This document shows, in pieces, positions 7,401 to 15,321 of a DNA stretch of 15,864 bases. The DNA is from CAYRYU01 sp964428355 (GTDB taxonomy: Bacteria > Muiribacteriota > Ozemobacteria > Ozemobacterales > Ozemobacteraceae): the NCBI GenBank assembly GCA_964428355.1, contig CAYRYU010000139.1, positions 1-15,864 on the forward strand, given 5' to 3'. Each line of letters begins with the position of its first letter. Positions within the stretch are counted from its first letter, which is position 1. The position numbers and the translations under genes were made by a program. The notes under the pieces are model-generated. The model was not told where the DNA came from and did not search any database. It was given only the letters and a program-made list of their open reading frames with translations.

Positions 7401-10400
7401 CGGACACCGCAACCAACACGGGGGTGATTTCCAACGTCGCCGTGACCGGGACGGGCTTCTGGTCCGGAGCGAGCGTCAGGTTGTACAGGTTCGTCGGGCT
7501 TGCGATCCAGTCTATTCCCGGAACCGGGGTCGTGGTAGCCGGGAATGGGACTAGCCTCACCGCCAGTTTCGATCTGACGGGGATAGCGACCGGCACGATG
7601 CACCTCCAGGTCGTCAATTCCGATGGACAGACGAGCACCAAAACGTCGGCTTTCACGGTCACTGCGCCTGCGCCGATCCTGACGGCCATGGCCCCGAATA
7701 CGGGCACGACGAAGGATGTTCTCAACAACGTCACTGTTACCGGGCAATACTTCGTCCAGGGTGTGAAGCTGTCGCTTTTCAGTCCCAAGGGAGGGGTCGC
7801 CGCAACGAATGTTCTCGTGGCCGCGGATGGAAGATCCTTGACCTGTTCCTTCAATCTGGCGGGCCTCGCAACTATCACCTACGGCATCTTGATGCAGAAC
7901 CCGGACGGCCAGTCGGCTTTCAAGAATTCGATGTTCACAGTCACCGCACCGGCGCCGGCTCCAACGATTTCCGCGATCACACCCAACACTGCGACCAATA
8001 CGGGAACCATCTCCGGCGTCACGGTTACCGGAACCGCCCTTCGCGCTGGAGCGACGGTCACCCTTTCCAGGAACGGCCATGCTTCGGTCACCGGAAGTTC
8101 GGTTACGGTCGCCGGGGACGGTCTGTCGCTGACCTGCGCGTTCGCCCTTTCGAACGTTGCAACCGGTTCGTGGAACCTGGTCGTGACGAATCCCGACAAC
8201 CAGAGCAGCACCAAAACGGGGGCCTTCACCGTCACCGCTCCTGCACCGGTCATATCCGCTCTGACCCCTTCAACCGCTTTGAACACGGGCGTTTTGGCAA
8301 ATGCATCGGTTACGGGGTCCTTTTTCAAGTCCGGGGCGAAGATCACTCTCTTCAAGCTGGGAAGCCCCGGAATCACCGGGTCGAATGTCACTGTGGCCCC
8401 CGATGGGCAGTCGCTGGCCTGCTCCTTCAATCTGACTGGCGTCGCCACCGGCTCCTGGATCCTCATCGTGGGTAATCCCGACGGGCAGACCGCGCTGAAG
8501 CACGGTGCCCTGACCGTCACCGAACCGGTTCCCGCGCCCACCATTGCAGCCGTGTCCCCGAATTCAGGCCTCAATACGGGAGTCGTCTCGAACGTGACCG
8601 TGACCGGCACGAACATACAGACGGGAGCCACTGTTGCGCTTTCCAGATCCGGATTCTCCCCGGTCGCGGGGTCGTCCGTGGTCGTGGGGGGTGACGGGAA
8701 ATCGCTGACCTGCTCTTTCGACCTTTCGAACCTTGCGACTGGTGCCTGGAACGTGGCCGTTAGCAACCCCGACGGGCAGAGCGTTACCGGAAATGGCTTG
8801 TTCACTGTTACAGCTCCCGGGCCGACGGTGGCCGGAATGGTTCCCGGAACCGCTGTTAACGATGGTCCCGTGTCGAATGCCCTTGTCACGGGAACCTACC
8901 TCCGGTCCGGAGCGACGGTAAGGCTGTCGAGGACGGGGTATTCACCGGTACAGGGCAGTTCGGTCGTCGTGGCTCCCGACGGGCTCTCGCTGACCTGCTC
9001 ATTCGCGATCACGGGAATCGCCACCGGCCCCTGGAACCTCGAGGTCACCAACCCCGATGGCCAGGTGGGCTCCGCCGCCGGCGCGCTGTCGGTCACGGCC
9101 CCGGCTTTCGCGGTTTCCTCGATGAGCCCAAATTCCGCGACGAATACGGGAGTGCTTTCCAGCGTGACGATTTCCGGAACACTCCTTCAGACGGGCGGAA
9201 CGGTCGTTCTGACCCGCTCCGGAACCCCGCTTGCGACCGCTGCCTCGATCGTGGTCGCCGGAGACGGGAAGTCGCTGACCTGTTCCTTCGACCTGACCGG
9301 TCTCGCCACCGGCCCCATGGATCTTGTCGTGACGAACCCAGGCGGGCAGCGCGTGACGGGTGCGTCGTTCTTCACGGTCTTCGACCTTCCGGCCCCGCTC
9401 GTGACCGCGATGACGCCCAACACCGCGACGAACACGGGAAGCGTTTCGAACGTGACCGTTTCTGGGTCCAACCTGCAGTTCGGCGCAAGCGTCTGGCTGA
9501 CGAAAACAGGGGAAGCTCCCGTTCAGGCGACCTCCATCGTTGTCGCCGGCGATGGCTTGACGCTGACTTGCACGTTCAACCTGACGGGGGCGAAAGCCGG
9601 GTCCTGGAACCTCTTGGTGACGAACCCTGACGGCCAGAGCGTCACCGGAAACGGTTTCTTCGTCGTGACTTCGTATGCGCCCACGCTCACGGCCCTGAAT
9701 CCGAGTTCCAGCATGAATACCGGAGTCCTGAACAATGCCGCGATCACGGGCGATCATTTCCAGACCGGGGCGACGGTCTTCCTCTACCGCTCCGGTCAGG
9801 CACAGATTCCCGGAACCTCGGTTCTGGTGGATGTGAACGGCCAGACCATCTCCTGTTCCCTCGATCTGACAAGCGTCGCGACGGGAGCCTGGGACCTCGT
9901 GGTCACGAATCCCGACGGGAAGAGCGCGACCGGAACCGGCTTCCTCACGGTCGCAACCCCCGCTCCGGAGACGATCAGCATGAGCCCGGACACGGCCTCC
10001 AATGCTGGAATCCTTTCCCCCGTCACGGTCACGGGCGCGAACTTCAGGTCCGGGACGACGGTCGCCCTGACCCGCAACGGGTCCCAGGCGGTTCTTGGAA
10101 CCGCGGTCGTGGTGGCCGGGGACGGCAACTCCCTTACCTGTTCGTTCGATCTGAACCTGGTCGCGACCGGGGTCTGGGACCTCCTGGTGACCAACCCCGA
10201 CGGACAGAATGCCTCCGGAACGGTCTGGTTCACCCTCACCTCGCCCGTTCCCACGGTGACCTCCATGGCCCCGGACAACGCGATGAACACCGGTGTCCTG
10301 TCGGACGTCAAGATCAATGGGTCGTTCCTTCGTTCGGGAGTCACAGCCTTCCTGACCAGGATCGGTCACGGATCCATCGAGGGAAAGTCGATCACCGTCG

Positions 10401-12604
10401 ACGTGAACGGGCAATCGATAACCTGCTCGTTCGACCTGACCGATGTGGCGACCGGCTCCTGGAACCTGGTCGTAACGAGTTCCGATAACGACACGGTTAC
10501 CAAGACCGGCTTCTTCACCGTCAACACCCCCGCCCCGGCGATCACGTCGATGTCTCCGACTTCGGCCGAGAACACCACCACGCCGGCGGCGGTGACGGTC
10601 AACGGCACGGGGTTCAAAACCGGGATTTCCGTGGTCCTCGCGAAGGCCGGCCAGACCCCGGCTACAGCGACGCAGGTGGTGGTCGCGGGAGACGGGAAAT
10701 CCCTGACCTGTTCGTTCGACGTGACCGACATCGCGACCGGCACCTGGGATCTCACCGTGACCAACACCGATGGCCAGGGCGCGACTTCCGCCGGCCTGTT
10801 CACGGTGACCCGGCCTCCGCTCTCGGTCACCGCCATGACTCCCAACATGGCGTTGAACGCCGGGATACTCTCGAACGTCACGATCACGGGAACAAGCTTC
10901 GCTTCGAACGTCGTTGCCGAACTCGGCCGGTCGGGCGAAGCTTCCATTTCCGCCACCATCGATGACGTTGCCACCCATGGCCGCACGCTGACCTGTTCGT
11001 TCAACCTGACCGGCACCGCAACCGGTTCGTGGCACCTCAAGGTTTCCAATCCCCTCGGGGAAAGCGTGACGAAGTTGGATTTCTTCACCGTCGGGGCTCC
11101 CGCTCCGACATTTGCCTCGCTGAGCCCGACCACGGCGACCAACTCCGGAGCGATCACCGGGGTGGACATCACGGGAAGCGGTTTCAAGAGCGGCCTGACC
11201 GTCGAGCTGGTCCGGTCCGGACAGACGAATGTCCAGGCGACCGATATCGTAGTGGCGGGTGGTGGGCTGAGCCTCCAGTGTTCCCTGCCGCTCGGAAATG
11301 TCCAGCCCGGGCTCTGGGGGATCGTCATCACGAACCCCGATACGCAGGAGGCTTCCGCTGCGAATGTCCTGACCGTGGTCTCCGCGCCGGTTCCGGTGAT
11401 TGCCTCGGTCAACCCCGCCGGCGGTGTTGTCGGGACATCGGTAACCCTGACCGGGACCTCTCTCGGTACGGGCGGCACGCTGAAGGTCGGTTCGACGTCG
11501 GTGACCGGCATCACAAGCTGGAGCGACACCGAGATCGTCTTCACAGTCCCCTCAGGTGTTCTCGCCGGAACGTACGATGTGGCGGTGACTCCAACCGGGG
11601 CACCCGCCAGCGATACCGTTTCCTTCCAGGTGATGGCATGGAAGAACGTCACTCCGTCCGGCGTAACGGCGAACCTCAACGACGTGACCTTCGAGGGTAC
11701 AACCGGCTGGATTGCCGGGATGGACCTGATCATGCAGAGCTTGGATTCGGGAAATTCATGGAACCAGGTCCCCGGGCCGACCGGGACACCCTACACGGTG
11801 GACTTCCGAGACATCCTGGCCAGGAACGGGGAAGTGAGAATCGTGGCAAGGCCTGTTGCCGGGGTTTGCGGCTACTACATCGACCGGGTCCCCGGCTCGT
11901 GGGCCGAGCATGATCAGAACGGATCATTGGAGCTCTTCGCTCTTGCCGGAACGACCATTCCGGGCGACGTGGTCGTAGGGGGAACCCATCCCTTCTACAG
12001 TATCGGGGCGGCCGGGGGTCAGATGGCCTACGCTTCCGGAACGGATCTGATCAATGTCGTGGATCCCCTCTACCCCGTCATGCCGACCGAAATCCCCTTC
12101 ATCGTCCGGAGTCTGACGACGCCCGACGGCCAGTTCTACTACGCGGTAGGCGAAACTCCGGTCGCGAGCGGGGGCTGGGGATTGGCCAAATCGACCGACA
12201 AGGGCCACACCTGGACCTGGCACACCCAAAGCTACACCGCCTCTCCCCCGAACGTGCTGTATCTTGGGGTCCAGTTCCTCGACACCTCGAACGGTTGGGC
12301 GGTCGGGGCTTCGGGGACGGTGATCCACACTGCGGACGGCGGAACCACCTGGGCGCAGCAAACGACCCCGGGCGCGGTCTCGGGAACGACCCTTCGGGCC
12401 GTGTTCTTCAACAGCGCAACCGATGGGACAGTCGTGGGTGACGGTGGAGTCATCCTCTCGACTGCGAACGGGGGAACCACCTGGACTGCGGGGTCTTCGG
12501 GCACCACCGAGGATCTGCGTTCGGTCCACTTCACGGATTCCGACAACGGGTGGATCGTCGGTGGGAACGGAATCATGCTGAAAACGGTGACGGGAGGAAA
12601 ATGA
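4406..12604 (+). CDS. Giant lipoprotein with about 20 IPT/TIG-like repeats and a Ycf48/BNR-like C-terminal propeller
   Basis: The 2732-residue protein starts with a lipoprotein signal peptide: basic MFRNR, a hydrophobic core, then the LVAC lipobox with acylated Cys21. Residues 22-513 form a domain of unknown family shared with the 12698 gene; block 58-101 is identical at 37 of 44 positions. A degenerate Ig-like repeat (514-608) leads to 18 repeats of about 95 residues (609-2331). Their pattern is P-T-A-T-N-T-G, VTGTNF, GATVxLxRxG, SLTCSFDL, ATGSW, VTNPDGQ, FTVTAPAP, which is IPT/TIG-like. One standard IPT/TIG domain (2332-2412) follows. The C-terminus (2413-2732) has Ycf48/BNR-like blades, seen in SLDSGNSW, TADGGTTW, STANGGTTW, GWAVGASG and GWIVGGNG. 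The likely arrangement is lipid anchor, base domain, long Ig stalk and propeller head at the cell envelope or surface, for binding or adhesion; this is inference. The next gene follows after 93 nt. Confidence 0.9.
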   Translation: MFRNRLILVLAGCCLLGLVACSLNPFGSSGGDNQVIVLGGETTPITGFTQEEVQTIIGMVSSGPGLLVLPIQVPATDSYRFEFKNELGGNRLAVVLSYDQAKASPTYGIETTARVLLLDAKARGISYHFDRPGYAAGIASASVDPVVQAMIPYYSDVEFLLRSNLNIGSVPAVVSVVDEVAAGLPVPVPASATVLTATGAVDLNLRPLFSVLSSSALMNLIFNQELRGFYGKVRQQGLANSPLFSSNVKAISSAYAGKLAVRGEGRGLGTAASSSGILKSPPNARYEEESHGETDMDYAWWISVGFRTASISMDLALAPVSPTSGPYPFLLATGSDDRNRLTYSNRFCVTPVFTALVDEAWFLFGSSKDGCSVSSGFYRVFYQLATYTFTIPEISPIGVPEMYGDFQVGSGAVQSFLFPFGSEVVLPAIPSSSSATLTTRVLGTPIPTILEEALVRKKFLELVNPTYDTLTADDIKLGARPEYIPKNPVITCSDFRPVFERGVTASVFRLPGKGYIKVSSVLPKQALTGSKVSLAVTGEGLSLVTALKLYKTGANPISATGLNLSDSQHLSANLDLVGAQPGSWSVSVSTVAGYVATWPELFSVMPHPLTVATLTPSTATSGMTLANAVVTGTGFVPGISVSLKKAGQGDIAGAGVTVDPDGNSLTATFDLSSCATGSWNVFLRNPDGQTVTKENALNVISPAPVITGIDPTTASNTGTLDGVKVTGEYFRPGLTLLLFSLKGGVAASNIVVAGDGRSLTCSFNLKNVATVTYMLLMTNPDGQVGGLHGAFTVVPPAPKPVVTAANPNTATNTGVISNVAVAGSNMKPGATVRLSRPGYAPIPGTGVSVAADGLSLTCSFNLTKVATGSWNLDVTNPDGQAGTKAGAFTVTAPPPTLGVAIPNTATNTGVISNVKITGTNFLPGLSLSLFAPGKGVVTATNVVVAPDGLSLSCSFNLTGVATVTYPIFLVNGDGQPVLKNGMFTVTAPLPPPVVTAVSPDTATNTGVISNVAVTGTGFWSGASVRLYRFVGLAIQSIPGTGVVVAGNGTSLTASFDLTGIATGTMHLQVVNSDGQTSTKTSAFTVTAPAPILTAMAPNTGTTKDVLNNVTVTGQYFVQGVKLSLFSPKGGVAATNVLVAADGRSLTCSFNLAGLATITYGILMQNPDGQSAFKNSMFTVTAPAPAPTISAITPNTATNTGTISGVTVTGTALRAGATVTLSRNGHASVTGSSVTVAGDGLSLTCAFALSNVATGSWNLVVTNPDNQSSTKTGAFTVTAPAPVISALTPSTALNTGVLANASVTGSFFKSGAKITLFKLGSPGITGSNVTVAPDGQSLACSFNLTGVATGSWILIVGNPDGQTALKHGALTVTEPVPAPTIAAVSPNSGLNTGVVSNVTVTGTNIQTGATVALSRSGFSPVAGSSVVVGGDGKSLTCSFDLSNLATGAWNVAVSNPDGQSVTGNGLFTVTAPGPTVAGMVPGTAVNDGPVSNALVTGTYLRSGATVRLSRTGYSPVQGSSVVVAPDGLSLTCSFAITGIATGPWNLEVTNPDGQVGSAAGALSVTAPAFAVSSMSPNSATNTGVLSSVTISGTLLQTGGTVVLTRSGTPLATAASIVVAGDGKSLTCSFDLTGLATGPMDLVVTNPGGQRVTGASFFTVFDLPAPLVTAMTPNTATNTGSVSNVTVSGSNLQFGASVWLTKTGEAPVQATSIVVAGDGLTLTCTFNLTGAKAGSWNLLVTNPDGQSVTGNGFFVVTSYAPTLTALNPSSSMNTGVLNNAAITGDHFQTGATVFLYRSGQAQIPGTSVLVDVNGQTISCSLDLTSVATGAWDLVVTNPDGKSATGTGFLTVATPAPETISMSPDTASNAGILSPVTVTGANFRSGTTVALTRNGSQAVLGTAVVVAGDGNSLTCSFDLNLVATGVWDLLVTNPDGQNASGTVWFTLTSPVPTVTSMAPDNAMNTGVLSDVKINGSFLRSGVTAFLTRIGHGSIEGKSITVDVNGQSITCSFDLTDVATGSWNLVVTSSDNDTVTKTGFFTVNTPAPAITSMSPTSAENTTTPAAVTVNGTGFKTGISVVLAKAGQTPATATQVVVAGDGKSLTCSFDVTDIATGTWDLTVTNTDGQGATSAGLFTVTRPPLSVTAMTPNMALNAGILSNVTITGTSFASNVVAELGRSGEASISATIDDVATHGRTLTCSFNLTGTATGSWHLKVSNPLGESVTKLDFFTVGAPAPTFASLSPTTATNSGAITGVDITGSGFKSGLTVELVRSGQTNVQATDIVVAGGGLSLQCSLPLGNVQPGLWGIVITNPDTQEASAANVLTVVSAPVPVIASVNPAGGVVGTSVTLTGTSLGTGGTLKVGSTSVTGITSWSDTEIVFTVPSGVLAGTYDVAVTPTGAPASDTVSFQVMAWKNVTPSGVTANLNDVTFEGTTGWIAGMDLIMQSLDSGNSWNQVPGPTGTPYTVDFRDILARNGEVRIVARPVAGVCGYYIDRVPGSWAEHDQNGSLELFALAGTTIPGDVVVGGTHPFYSIGAAGGQMAYASGTDLINVVDPLYPVMPTEIPFIVRSLTTPDGQFYYAVGETPVASGGWGLAKSTDKGHTWTWHTQSYTASPPNVLYLGVQFLDTSNGWAVGASGTVIHTADGGTTWAQQTTPGAVSGTTLRAVFFNSATDGTVVGDGGVILSTANGGTTWTAGSSGTTEDLRSVHFTDSDNGWIVGGNGIMLKTVTGGK
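6230..11398 (+). repeat. Coding tandem array of 18 IPT/TIG-like repeats
   Basis: Eighteen in-frame units averaging about 287 bp (95-96 residues) run head to tail without gaps. Each begins with a short strand ending in Pro (for example TAMTPNTATNTG) and ends with FTVTAPAP-like text acting as a linker. The units are diverged in DNA, so the array is old rather than a recent microsatellite-like expansion. The last units (from about 10840) are the most divergent from the consensus. Confidence 0.85.
6518..8248 (+). repeat. Three two-repeat superunits within the IPT/TIG array
   Basis: Repeats 2 to 7 alternate between two subtypes. Units at 6518, 7094 and 7676 are of one kind, with LSLF-type strands, a Gly-rich loop (KGGVAA, GKGVVT) and VATVTY or LATITY. 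Units at 6806, 7382 and 7967 are of the other kind, with VRLSR or VTLSR, a GTGV/GSSV strand and ATGSW or ATGTM. The superunits are 576, 582 and 573 bp, implying that a two-domain block was duplicated as a whole. Confidence 0.7.
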
Positions 12605-12668
12605 GCCCGATGGCTGCAACGATGATTCCCCTCGTCCCCCGTCCCCGTTTCGACCGCAATTTCTGTTT

Positions 12669-12685
12669 CCATCCGTTCAGGATGG
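12669..12685 (+). promoter_or_regulatory. Small hairpin abutting the Shine-Dalgarno site of the second lipoprotein gene
   Basis: CCATCC and GGATGG form a 6-bp stem with a 5-nt loop (GTTCA). The 3' arm runs directly into the ribosome-binding site GGGGAGG (12684-12690) ahead of the ATG at 12698. If it folds, it could influence ribosome access. The rest of the 93-nt spacer shows no promoter match or terminator, so co-transcription with the giant gene is likely. Confidence 0.3.
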
Positions 12686-12697
12686 GGAGGTGATGCC

Positions 12698-15319
12698 ATG
12701 CTCAAGAGGCGTATGATGTTCCTCGCAGCGATGTTCGGCCTGCTGGGATTGGTGGCCTGTTCGTTGAACCCGTTCAGGAATTCCGGCGATGATCAACCCG
12801 TCTATGTCAACGCACCTTTCATCTCCGGATTCTCCCCGGAGGAGATCCAGCGGATCGTCGGGATGGTCAGCTCCGGCCCGGGAAATCTGAATCTTCCGAT
12901 ACAGGTTCCCGCGACCGACACATACCGGTTCGAGTTCAAAAACGAGCTGGGGGCAACCCGCCTTGCCGTGGTGTTTTCCTACGCGCAGGCATTGGAATTC
13001 CCAACTTATGGATTGGAGAGCACCGCGCGGGTTCTTCTTCTCGACGCGAAAGCCCGGACCGTGAATTTCGCTTTCGACCGCGCGGGATACGCGAAGGGAA
13101 TCGCCACGGCGAGCGTGGTTCCCGTTGTCCAGGCCATGGTTCCCTATTTTTCCGACATCGAATTCCTTCTGCGTTCGAACGTGAACATCGGGTCGGTTCC
13201 CGCAGTCATTTCCGTCGTAGGGGAGGTCGCCGCTGGGCTTCCCGCACCCGTCCCGATGACCGCCGCCACAGACTTCCCGGCGACCGCTTCGATCAAACTC
13301 GACCTTCGTCCGGACTTTTCCGCATTGGGTCCTTCCACGTTGCTGAAGCTGGTTTTCGACGATGAGCTGCGCGGTTTCTATCTGAAGGTCTTCGGCCAGG
13401 GATTGTCCAACTCCTCTCTTTTTTCGGGCAACGTAAAGGGCTACTCCTCTCCTTCGGCCGTCATTCGGGGAAATGGCCCCAGAGGTGAGGTGCTGAAATC
13501 TTCAGGGCGTTACGAAAAATCGGCCGGCTTCGCCTCCGCGGCCATTTCCATGAGCCTGCTTTTCGAACCTGTCTCGAAAACGGCTGGGAATGATCCTTTC
13601 AGGATCGAGTTGGGTTCCGATGGCACCACGCTGTTGACCTACTCGAACGGGTTCAAGGTCACTCCCGTGTTCAGTGCCGAAGTGGACGAGGTCTGGTTCC
13701 AATTCCGGACCTATGATGAGGAAGCCTGTTCCGAAATTTCCGGAGATTGCTCGGGCAGTATCAGGAAGCGGGCCACCGTGGTCTTTACCATCCCCAGCCT
13801 TGCTGACCAGATTCTCACGGAATTGAGCGGAGACCTGCTGAGGGTGGGGGAAACCCTGCAGAATTTCCGGTTTCCCAAGGGAGTCGGCGTCAAGCTGCCC
13901 GCGGTCGCGACCTATTCGGTCGCAACCCTGACCGCCTGGGTTCCCGGGCTCACTCCTCCGGCTGCTCTGGATCAGGCGCTTATCAGGAAGCGCTTCCTGG
14001 AGGTGGTGGGGCCGCGATATTCCGCCCTCGAACAGGTCGAGATCAATAACGGCGCCAAGCCCTCAGATGTTCCCGCGAACCCGGTCATTGCCTTCCCGGA
14101 TCTGGCCCCGGTTTATTCCAGAGGGGGAACGGTGAAGGTCCTTCCCCTTACCGGACCGGGAATCCTGTCGATTTCGTCGGTTCAGCCGGCAAGCTGCCTC
14201 GCCGGCAAAATGGTTCCCGTCGCGGTCACCGGATGGGGCTTCGCATCGGGGTCGACTCTTCAGATCTCAAAGGAAGGATCAAATCCGATTCGCGCGGCAG
14301 GCACCGTGCCCGACGTGCGCCATCTTTCCGCAACACTCGATCTGACGTCGGCTGACCCCGGATCCTGGACCCTGGCGATCGTTTCGCCGGGTGGGCGCAT
14401 CGCGACCTGGACGGCACCCTTCGTGGTCATGCCCATGACCACCCCCCCGAAGGTCACCTCGATTTCACCGGGGCTTACAATTCCGGATGTGATCCTGAAA
14501 AATGCGACCATCAATGGATTCGATTTCGTTCCTCCGGTCACGGTCTGGTTGCAATGCTATGGAACCGCCCAGTCACCGGCCTCCGCGACGATCAGGTTCG
14601 GAACGGAGGTCGTCGTGGCACCCTCGGGAAACAGCATCACTGCCACCTTCGACCTGAACGGCGTTGCCACTGGCGGATGGGATCTGCTTGTCCGGAACCC
14701 GAACGGGAAGGTGGGCTTCGCTACAGGGGCGCTGAGGATATTGGACCTCTCCCCGGTCTGTTCCTTCATCATTCCCGCCGTCGCAACACCCGGAATGGTC
14801 CTTTCCGATGCTGTCGTCGTGGGAAAATGGTTCGACCGGAGGGCAACTGTTTCCCTGACCAGAACGGGGGAGCCGAGCATCCCGGGAACGGGTGTGACGG
14901 TAGCATCGGACGGGATGAGCCTGAAGGTGGGGTTCGATCTGACTTCCTGCGCGACTGGCCCGTGGAACCTGGTGGTCAGGAATCCCAGCGGCGAGGTCGG
15001 AAGCATCTCCAATGCCCTGAACGTGAAGTTCCCCGCCCCGTACGTGACCGGCAGCTTCCCGACCAGCGGACCGAACACGGGGGTCCTTACCGGCCTGAAA
15101 GTCTACGGGTACAACTTTCGCCCGGGTCTCAAGTTGTTGTTCTTCAACGCCGAGGACCGATTGGCCACGGACATTGTCGTTGCCGCGGATGGAAAGTCGT
15201 TGACGTGTTCGATCGACCTGACAGGGCTTTTTCCCGTTCATTGCATGTTGATTCTTGAGAACCCTGATGGGCAGCAATCTCCGAGCGCGCCGCAGTTCAC
15301 CATTACCGGGGGGAACTGA
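12698..15319 (+). CDS. Lipoprotein paralogue with the shared N-terminal domain and four IPT/TIG-like repeats
   Basis: The 873-residue product starts at an ATG 7 nt after GGGGAGG. It has a lipoprotein signal peptide (MLKRRMMF, hydrophobic core, LVAC with Cys21). Residues 22-487 align throughout with the N-terminal domain of the giant upstream protein; shared blocks include LPIQVPATD, YRFEFKNELG, TARVLLLDAKAR and EFLLRSN. A degenerate Ig-like repeat (488-585) is followed by three repeats: 586-686, 687-781 (with the SCATG variant seen in repeat 1 of the giant) and 782-872 (an LFF-type unit like repeat 2 of the giant). The coding region stops there, without further repeats or a propeller. A G6 run (15308-15313) sits just before the stop. 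One extra G would fuse the frame to a further paralogue fragment, so the C-terminus may have been shortened by deletion or frameshift. It is probably a shorter envelope-exposed sibling of the giant. The biochemical role is unknown. Confidence 0.9.
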   Translation: MLKRRMMFLAAMFGLLGLVACSLNPFRNSGDDQPVYVNAPFISGFSPEEIQRIVGMVSSGPGNLNLPIQVPATDTYRFEFKNELGATRLAVVFSYAQALEFPTYGLESTARVLLLDAKARTVNFAFDRAGYAKGIATASVVPVVQAMVPYFSDIEFLLRSNVNIGSVPAVISVVGEVAAGLPAPVPMTAATDFPATASIKLDLRPDFSALGPSTLLKLVFDDELRGFYLKVFGQGLSNSSLFSGNVKGYSSPSAVIRGNGPRGEVLKSSGRYEKSAGFASAAISMSLLFEPVSKTAGNDPFRIELGSDGTTLLTYSNGFKVTPVFSAEVDEVWFQFRTYDEEACSEISGDCSGSIRKRATVVFTIPSLADQILTELSGDLLRVGETLQNFRFPKGVGVKLPAVATYSVATLTAWVPGLTPPAALDQALIRKRFLEVVGPRYSALEQVEINNGAKPSDVPANPVIAFPDLAPVYSRGGTVKVLPLTGPGILSISSVQPASCLAGKMVPVAVTGWGFASGSTLQISKEGSNPIRAAGTVPDVRHLSATLDLTSADPGSWTLAIVSPGGRIATWTAPFVVMPMTTPPKVTSISPGLTIPDVILKNATINGFDFVPPVTVWLQCYGTAQSPASATIRFGTEVVVAPSGNSITATFDLNGVATGGWDLLVRNPNGKVGFATGALRILDLSPVCSFIIPAVATPGMVLSDAVVVGKWFDRRATVSLTRTGEPSIPGTGVTVASDGMSLKVGFDLTSCATGPWNLVVRNPSGEVGSISNALNVKFPAPYVTGSFPTSGPNTGVLTGLKVYGYNFRPGLKLLFFNAEDRLATDIVVAADGKSLTCSIDLTGLFPVHCMLILENPDGQQSPSAPQFTITGGN
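14453..15316 (+). repeat. Three IPT/TIG-like coding repeats of the shorter paralogue
   Basis: Units begin at 14453 (101 residues), 14756 (95 residues) and 15041 (about 91 residues). The second and third match repeats 1 and 2 of the giant in subtype and order. The first is longer because of an insertion around SPASATIRFGTE and has no clear one-to-one partner. Confidence 0.75.
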
Positions 15320-15321
15320 AC

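Noticed and set aside
6002..8080. Minus-strand open frame of 692 codons, and a similar one of 678 codons at 8999-11035
   Set aside because: Both lie wholly inside the 2732-codon plus-strand gene. Their translation is Gly/Arg/His-rich and has the low-complexity look of a shadow frame in GC-rich repeated coding DNA. No ribosome site or recognisable domain supports them.
6230..11398. Regular repeats as a possible CRISPR or non-coding satellite
   Set aside because: The period is about 287 bp, the units are diverged in DNA but conserved as protein, and the reading frame is unbroken. These are protein domain repeats.
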